A stretch of DNA of 64,000 nt from Bryum argenteum (lineage: Eukaryota; Streptophyta; Bryopsida; Bryales; Bryaceae), in the NCBI GenBank assembly GCA_037043015.1, contig CM073328.1, positions 3,707,409 to 3,771,408 of the forward strand. Direction: 5' to 3'. The stretch's first letter is position 1; the number at the start of each line of letters is the position of its first letter. The position numbers were made by a program, and so were the translations under genes. The notes under the pieces were generated by a model. The model was not told where the DNA came from. It saw only the letters and a list, made by a program, of their open reading frames with translations, and did not search any database. Shown here in pieces: positions 57,467-64,000 of this stretch.

Positions 57467-57754
57467 TGTGCTAGCTAGCTGGTATCACTACAAGGATTTG
57501 AGCTGAGACGGATTACTGAAGATTCAATAGCTGCCTGAATGATGATGCTGGGAGTGGCGATGCTTTTAGGGGGTGGAGGGAGAGGCCGAAGTTGCCGGAT
57601 TGCTCGACAACGCGATCGATTCCAGTTGGCGCTGAGGTGGCGTGCATTGGCGGAGCCGGGTCCAAGCACCAAGTGTTCTTTCCTTTTCGGAACATTATTG
57701 CAAACCTATTCCATTTATAGAGCTTTTGACTAAAAAGTTGGTGGTTCATCCTAA

Positions 57755-58791
57755 GAGCATGCCCAGCTCGCACAGTGGGCTGGAGAGTGAGCCTTGTGTG
57801 GCGTGTGAGGAACCGTAGCCCACACACTATCTCTCTAACTCGGTCAAGAGGGAGAGCTTTCTTAAATTTCAGCACACCATAACTCAAAGTTAGAGCATGC
57901 CTAGCCCGCACTGTGGGCCGTAGAGTGGAGCCAAATTTGGAGTGTGACGAACCCAACGCACATACTATGCGTGTAACCCGATTAAGAGGGTTTGAGGTCT
58001 CGAAATTGTAGAACATCATAACTCCAAGTTATCCCGTGCCTTCATTCACATTTTAGTATCCCCATTAACCAATGTAAACCCCAATTCCGTTGAAATGGCA
58101 CTATGCCATGTGCCATTTTGTCACACTAGATCTTACATTTGTACTCATACAAAATGGTGTATTCTGTAATATCACAATTATTTTTGTAATGTCACTTCTT
58201 TATATACATTGTCACTCATTTTCCCTAATATCACTTTAAAATTCTGTTCTATCACATGGTTTTTGAACTCCAATTCAGAAAGTTGAGGTGTGCCATTCTA
58301 CCGGAATAATGCCATTTTAATGGAATTCGGGATTGTAAGAGTGCCACATGGCAAAGAGTTTATTGTCGAAGATTAATTTGTATTTTAATCTGCTGACAAG
58401 CAAATGTGATTGGTGAGAGACTCTTTCGTATAGTCTATTTTGTGGCCTAGGGTGGGGGTGGTACGTCCGGCGGAGTGGCACCTGCAGGGTTTCTGTGCAG
58501 TCGGGTAGCACAAACCGACGCACAATGTTGGGCATCCTCTTAGCTTGTGTCTCCACTCACATTTTAGTGTCCTCATTAACCAATGGGAGAGTGACACATG
58601 GCAGCAATTTTATATGCAGAAAATAATTTTTATTATAATCACTTATCTATCAGTGTGATTGTTGCGCGGCCTTTTTTATGTGCCCTGCCTTCCGGCGTGG
58701 AGTGGGGTATCGACATGCACCCGAGCAGCACTTGTGAGCTTGGGACGCGCAAGCAAGCGGCCTAGCTTGTAGCGCAGGGCTAGGCATGCTC
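57755..58791. mobile_element. GAGCATGCCC-ended MITE cluster (family B), TAA flanks, nested
   Basis: TAA at 57752-57754 and 58792-58794 flanks GAGCATGCCCAGC and GGGCTAGGCATGCTC. A second GAGCATGCC start at 57893 and a repeated internal block (CACATTTTAGTGTCC at 58556) show an internal partial duplication. The CCCCAATTCC MITE sits inside at 58078-58333. The TAA duplication fits Tourist/Harbinger-type elements. Confidence 0.65.
58078..58333. mobile_element. CCCCAATTCC MITE nested in the family B element
   Basis: ACCCCAATTCCGTTG and the inverse near TGGAATTCGGGAT bound 256 bp; TGTAA at 58073-58077 and 58334-58338 is a 5-bp target duplication. The family B copy at 20310 shows the uninterrupted site. 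It is in opposite orientation to the copy at 22763. Confidence 0.8.
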
Positions 58792-58798
58792 TAATGAT

Positions 58799-59119
58799 AC
58801 ACTACACAAGAGTTGTTATTAAGTGTTATATACATTAATTACGAATGGTAACACTTAATGTCACACGTTACCATAGTGTTACTATAATAATTGTCAAACT
58901 ATATCACAAATGTGAGAGCATGCATAGTTTTTTGCAAGTGGAAGAATTTGTTGAAAGTAGTGCAATCGGTGACTTAAAGAAAAGACAACAGACATTGATT
59001 GCAATGTCGGCCCAAAGTGAACACTAATCTCAAAAGAGTTGAGAAATAGTGTTCTTTACCAAAAGTTACTTACTACACCGATCTCCACGTAACACTATTT
59101 AACAACTTTTATGTAGTGT
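58799..59119. mobile_element. MITE with ACACTACACAAGAG termini, copy C2
   Basis: ACACTACACAAGAG and CTTTTATGTAGTGT bound 321 bp, no coding. Position in the spacer corresponds to C1 and C3. Confidence 0.7.
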
Positions 59120-59904
59120 TTTAGAAAAACCTTGAAATTCTTGATATATCCCTATAGTTGAAATCAACAACATTGTGGTGGATTTGCTTAAAAAATATTT
59201 TTGCTTTGAATCAGTCATTTACGATGTTAAATTTCAATCTCGTCCTTCTAAGAGTTCGTTCACAACAACAATGAGAAGCAACTTTGTGCATCACCCTAAT
59301 CATCGTAATTTGCATACAAAATACTTCCTGATTACAATGTAAGCCTTCTCATCTCGAATCATCTCACAAATGACTGCAGGAACTTAAATCACGCGTGCAA
59401 GCTTTAAGATCCAATCTGAACTGTGTCATAACAATCAAGACTAGCGAAATTAAATTGATTCATGATACTCCAGAAAGTTTCTGCGGCACAATAACTCAAA
59501 AATGTACGACTGAGTAAATAACGCTACTTCAAAAACTGTTCTCAATGTACTCCGTAGATGACAATGGAAGGGATCAATCAAACGGAGCCTTGAATGACCA
59601 GGTAGATAGGAAAAGTATGTAATGAGTAGTCTAGACCATACGTACAAATCTTAAACATGGCAGGAAAAGCTCTGGTATGAAGGTGCGATTATGACAAGTG
59701 CACATGACGAATTGTGTAATACGAAGTAACTTGTTGATTGATGATGCTCCAAAAAGCTTCCTTACAACGACGAGCCCCGGGGTCCGTCACCGTACCCTAT
59801 TTTTACTGAATGTACAGAATGTTACAAAATTGAATCCGCGGCTTTACCTCACAAACTATAAACATGACGACGCACGACATTCTCTTGAAGAAGTAGACCT
59901 CAAC
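59120..59904. other. AWPM-19 3' flank of copy 6
   Basis: No gene. The last 200 bp are almost identical to the 3' flank of copy 5 (56690-56862). Confidence 0.6.
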
Positions 59905-60504
59905 TTAGTAAGTTCCAGGGTGCGCCGGGTTGGCCGCATGACCGACGGGGATCTTCATGTCGGTGTGGTGACCGTAGTCCGTGTGGTTCTGGTGGTTGTG
60001 ACCTCCCACTCCTCCCATTCCCACTCCCGGAGCTCCGGCATTCGCGTTATGACCCCCCTTTCCGAATCCCAAGTGCAGCGACAACAAGTACAGAAGCTCG
60101 AACAGCGCCAATATGATGATGAATGCCTCCACCACTTTCAGTCTGCGGGGGCGGTTGCCACCAGTGTGAATCTGCTTGCACGCAAGTCCCATAGCCAACA
60201 GAACCAGAAGCCAAGCCATCAACGAAGTGGCAGCAGCGGCAGCCAACGAGTCGCTCCTGAACAACCGCATGTGATGGAATCCAGCCAAGCATGACGCCAA
60301 TCCCACCATGCACGCGATCAGCGTGATGGGCAGGAAGAAGTTCTGGGTGACATTGTTTCCCACACCACCTTCACCACGGCCGATACCGGCGTCAAAGTTG
60401 CGGTTGAGAGCCCATCCAGCAAGGATTGCAGCAACCAAGTACAAGCAGAAGTTAATGACCAGAAGGGGAGTGGCGAGCCCGCGTCCAAGTCCTGCACCCG
60501 GCAT
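59905..60504 (-). CDS. AWPM-19-like membrane protein, copy 6, intronless
   Basis: 199 codons from MPGAGLGRG to PAHPGTY. Four hydrophobic segments and all family blocks are intact; the tail reads GKGGHNANAGAPGVGMGG with a downstream HNHQNHTDYGHH. Intronless. A TTATAG box lies about 100 bp upstream (60601-60606, minus strand). 3' flank and tail sequence pair it with the broken copy 5, of which it appears to be the functional sister. Confidence 0.92.
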   Translation of the reverse strand: MPGAGLGRGLATPLLVINFCLYLVAAILAGWALNRNFDAGIGRGEGGVGNNVTQNFFLPITLIACMVGLASCLAGFHHMRLFRSDSLAAAAATSLMAWLLVLLAMGLACKQIHTGGNRPRRLKVVEAFIIILALFELLYLLSLHLGFGKGGHNANAGAPGVGMGGVGGHNHQNHTDYGHHTDMKIPVGHAANPAHPGTY

Positions 60505-60798
60505 TGTGCTAGCTAGCTGTAATCACTACACTGATACGAGCAGAGACGGATTCCTGAAGAGATGGTAGCTGCCTGGGTGATGATGCTGGGAGTGGGGATG
60601 CTATAAGGGGGTGGAGGGAGAGCCCGATGTTGCCGGGGTGCTCGACAGCTCGATTCGGTTCCAGTTGGCGCTGCGGTGACGTGTAGGCGGCGGAGCCCGG
60701 TCCAACTATCAAGTGTTTTTCCTTTTCGATACATTATTACAAACCTATTCCATTTATAGAGCTGTTGACTAGAAAGTTGTTGGGTTCATTCTAATGAT

Positions 60799-61131
60799 AC
60801 ACTATACAAGAGTGGTTAATCAGTGTTAGAGGAGTTAATAACAAATGGTAGACTAAATGGCACATGCCACAATCAGTGATAGGGAAAAACCTACGGCTAG
60901 TTCATTATCAGCGGATGGATTTAGCACACTAGCCGGTCCATTCATGAAACCACGGGCTAAAAACTATGCCGGTGCAATAGGTGAATTGAAGATAAGAATA
61001 GGAACATTGATTGCAATGGCATCCTGAAGTGAACACTAATCTCAAGAGAGTTGAGAAATAGTGTATTTAATCAAAAGTTCCCCATTACACTAGTCTCCAC
61101 GTAACACTAAGTAACAACTCTTGTGTAGTGT
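60799..61131. mobile_element. MITE with ACACTA(C/T)ACAAGAG termini, copy C3
   Basis: ACACTATACAAGAG and CTCTTGTGTAGTGT bound 333 bp. Its interior has an unrelated stretch around 60880-60975 (GGCTAGTTCATT, GCCGGTCCATTC), possibly another nested insert. Confidence 0.65.
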
Positions 61132-61622
61132 GTAGTTTATAAAGTCTTGAAATTTGTACTTCATCCCTATAGTTGAATTCGACCACATTATGGTGGATTT
61201 TCTTGAAAAAAGATTTTGTTGTTTTTGCAAAATTTGAAATTTTGACTAAAACATAACTCAAGATTCATGTAGTGAAATTTGATAAAAATTGATGTGCGGT
61301 TCAATTAGATAGTTATAAATAAGATCCTATGGATGAATTTCCTAAAATAACTTTCAAAAAAAATGTATTCATGGATTTCAAATATGATTGTCTTGGAGGT
61401 TAATGTAGAGCTTCTCCTTTAGCCGTTTAGAATATGGTCTTGAGCTAGTGAAGTACATTGCAACCATTTTTTGTCACAAATGTGGTTTCACCCCTTTGAT
61501 AACATCACAATTTTGAATTGTGAGACATGAACAATGGTCAATCAAAGATCTGCACTACAATCCTGATTTTTGAAATATGACCCAAATGTGAACTTGTCGA
61601 ATGTGACAGTAGTAGGGTTTAA
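61132..61622. other. Duplicated spacer with empty site for the 55.4-kb piggyBac MITE
   Basis: No gene. CTTGGAGGTTAATGTAGAG at 61393-61411 is the uninterrupted counterpart of the insertion at 55419-55842. Confidence 0.7.
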
Positions 61623-62074
61623 GGGCCACTTCACACTATGGCCGAAGGTCGAGAGGTCGTCGATTTTAGCCAATCAAATTGCTAGAAACTAAGAGTCAAC
61701 CGGCCGTCACTCTCCAAATGGCCTACGTGGCAGCGCTTTTTGATCAAGGTGACGGCTTCTCGGCGTTTGTTTGGGTCTTGCATTTTGCAAGACCCAAACT
61801 ATGGTCAAGAGGCCGTCACATTTTATTCATAAAAAATTCAAAAACTTACAAGATCTTGGCAGTTAGATCAAAAGGATGCCTTGGACAAGGAATAAAGTGG
61901 TATGGGTTTGGACTTTGGGCTTGGCCTTTGGAGGCTTTACACTATGCTCGACCAAAGACTCCAATTACAATAGTTTATTGGCTATTTTCAATAAATTTTT
62001 TTGGACTCTCAACAAAGTTTGGACTCTCAATCCCATGGCCTCTCGACTTGGACGGCCACAGTGTGAAGCGGCCC
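61623..62074. mobile_element. Tourist/Harbinger-type MITE, TAA target duplication
   Basis: Starts GGGCCACTTCACACTATGGC and ends with the near inverse of GGGCCGCTTCACACTGTGGC; ends match over about 35 bp with a few differences. TAA at 61620-61622 and 62075-62077. The paralogous site at 56019-56021 is empty. The open plus-strand frame through it (61679-62077) crosses the right border and is not a gene. Confidence 0.88.
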
Positions 62075-62077
62075 TAA

Positions 62078-63437
62078 GTATGTGTCTCAGAAAGTAAAAC
62101 CTCCTTGCACAAGAGTCTATTGTACCTTAATATCATATAAATTGGGATGAGATTCTGACCACATACTCTAGACTTGATGTGGAATCCAATGGCACAAATT
62201 TTCTAAGAAATGGATATGAAATGAGAGAGATTCTAGGTTTCGAAGCTTTGAATCTCTCATTCACGATGTCAAAATTCAATATCTCATGCGTGTAAATTTT
62301 TGTTTACAAGGTACATACTGAAAGACATGGGAATACCCAAAAAACACGATATATTGGCCGGAGCGGCAGGCTTAGACCTTTAAGTCCTTAAAGGGGCAAT
62401 TTACGGCAAACATGAAAGTATTTTACATTCCACAACATTCCTATTTTATAGACCTCGTGATAATGTGCTTTTGGAGCTCTAACACAATTTCTTGTGCAAA
62501 ATGAATTAATTTTTTGAGATTTATTTATTTAAATATTTAAGGAATCATTGAATAAATCAATTCAGTTTTGAAATAGATTTTGATGCTAGAAATTAGTCAT
62601 CGTGTTGCTAATATGCACTGATGTATCTTTAGGATAAAAGCAATTACTTTATGATTAAAACTTTTGTTATTGGTATAGGTTTAGGGCATGGGAGCCCCTG
62701 CTTTGAAAACTCGCACTCAAAAAGCCTCTTCCGTGCAGTTTTTGGACTTGAGGGCTCTGAATATTTTTACAACCCCACCCATACTTGCAATGCATGCGTT
62801 TCCATCATGCATCCCCACCGTTCCCACCAACTCCCCATGACATGTTTTCCAAGCCAAGCACATTGTCATTTCCATTTGTTTCCAACAACCTCTGTCGTGA
62901 TATCAATAACAACTTCCAAAAAAGATTACAGAGGAGGTATCCGTGCATGCTAGGAGAGTGGATGCATTAATGATTTTGAGCATGCCCTGAAGGTGAGTAG
63001 CGTTTCGTGAACGTTGTCCTTCATAAACTTTCTAAGGGCAAAACTTGCAATACTAAACCTCGTGGTTAGTTTCGACACTCTAGTGATGAAATGGTTAGAG
63101 ATTATATTAAACCGTGCTATGGATGTGGTAATAGAAATTGTAATATTCTTGATATTTGAACTTGGCCACTATATTTATTTTGCAATTTTGACACTTTGTG
63201 GGATAGGATGCCAAATTTTGAAGATGGTAGGACCAGTTGTAAAGTCCACCATATCAACCGTGGCGAGAACTTACCGCACTTCATCACAAAATATTCATTT
63301 GTGCAATTTCAAATAATAATATAAATTTTACCGAACTAAAGCAATAACGGTTTACAATTTCTGCACTTTCAACGAATCCCAACATATTACTTTTCAAAAC
63401 ATTTAACATGCTTAGTTAGTTAGTTTGAATTGATTTA
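62078..63437. other. AT-rich spacer, no gene seen
   Basis: The first 220 bp continue the AWPM-19 3'-flank unit. The rest has only short random frames. Confidence 0.5.
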
Positions 63438-64000
63438 CAGTCAAACCTCGATAAGTGTTATAACTCTATATGTGTTATGACAATTTCCGCTCCCTTAAAA
63501 TTAGCACTAGGGACTATTATGTGTTAAGTGTTATGCAATGTTGTGCTCCCGACTTTGTGAATTTTACCTGGATAAGTGATAACTTTCTAAAAAAGGACAT
63601 GTTGTAATAATCATAGTTTGTGGAAAATGAAATCATTCAAGAGCAACAAAGGAAAGATGTAGAGGAGGTTGCTGCTATATTGGAACAACTAAGATTGATA
63701 TCCTGTGAGATTGAGACTCCTCATATGGATGTACGTACAAGAGTATTTGAATTATGAGCTTAAGTTTAATTTAAATAACCCTTATCAACCCACTGATGAA
63801 GAAATTATTGAAATGCTTTCATCCAAACAACAAGGTAGTGAGCGAATAAATATTGAAAATTTGGATGAAGCTAATTCTCGGGACATAATAGAAGAGGTTG
63901 TGGACTTTAAAGATGTAAGTAGTTACTTTTCTTCAAACAGTAAAGAAGTTTTTGGAGCAAAAACCTAATGACACCATGTTATCCATTAAGAATATTGAAG
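63438..64000 (+). mobile_element. Tigger/pogo-like element, left end and transposase remnant
   Basis: TA at 63436-63437 followed by CAGTCAAACCTCGATAAGTG, a typical Tigger/pogo terminus. From about 63620 a plus-strand reading resembles the C-terminal acidic tail of such transposases (LNYELKFNLNNPYQPTDEEI) with a frame change near 63725. The element is internally deleted or rearranged and runs past the window. It is a different family from the one at 40.6-52.7 kb. Confidence 0.6.

Noticed and set aside
61679..62077. 132-codon plus-strand frame
   Set aside because: It runs through the Tourist-like MITE and over its right border; the empty paralogous site shows it is not a gene.

Overview
The window looks like nuclear DNA of a land plant. 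It carries a tandem family of AWPM-19-type membrane protein genes, plant-style GT-AG introns, pieces of a plant-type exostosin gene, a RAE1 gene and a UCH gene, and many transposable elements. The mix (an apparently full-length piggyBac transposase, a pogo/Tigger transposase, hAT and Copia elements, many MITEs) would fit a lineage outside the flowering plants, but I cannot name a species from sequence alone. No bacterial, organellar or viral genes were seen.

Layout. (1) 0.2-13.9 kb, minus strand: an unrecognised gene or gene group. It has a zinc-finger protein (11.8-13.6 kb), a coiled-coil/RING-like protein (8.9-10.7 kb) and further exons at 7.6-8.0 and 0.2-1.1 kb whose intron phases are compatible. 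It is interrupted by a 1.3-5.9 kb block of foldback and tandem GC-rich repeats and a 6.0-7.6 kb CACTA-like insertion that itself holds other repeats. (2) 14.6-25.2 kb, minus strand: AWPM-19 copies 1-3 in a spacer full of MITEs. (3) 25.6-29.5 kb: low-complexity, repeat-derived DNA without a convincing gene. (4) 29.55-40.2 kb: one piggyBac element bounded by TTAA, with a complete DDD transposase, split by a Copia retrotransposon (33.7-39.3 kb, ATGGA target duplication). (5) 40.6-52.7 kb: a composite element bounded by a 27-bp perfect inverted repeat. It encodes a two-exon pogo/Tigger-type transposase and carries about 7.9 kb of foreign DNA between 39-bp direct repeats: a dead hAT transposase and intron-containing fragments of exostosin-like, RAE1 and UCH host genes. 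(6) 53.8-60.5 kb, minus strand: AWPM-19 copies 4-6. (7) 60.8-64.0 kb: duplicated spacer, a Tourist-like MITE and the start of a Tigger-like element that runs off the window.

The spacers between AWPM-19 copies are themselves duplicated, so the window contains its own empty sites. Four insertions or nestings can be checked by comparing a filled site with its unfilled paralogue: a mariner-type element at 23.4 kb (TA), a piggyBac MITE at 55.4 kb (TTAA), a Tourist-like MITE at 61.6 kb (TAA), and a CCCCAATTCC MITE at 58.1 kb (TGTAA).

Main biological points: an AWPM-19 array whose copies differ in intron number (three, one, none) and in integrity (copies 1 and 5 broken); a coherent piggyBac family (one large element and three MITEs); and a pogo-type element that appears to have picked up several unrelated host gene fragments. 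All gene calls come from reading translations and splice signals by eye; no database search was possible.
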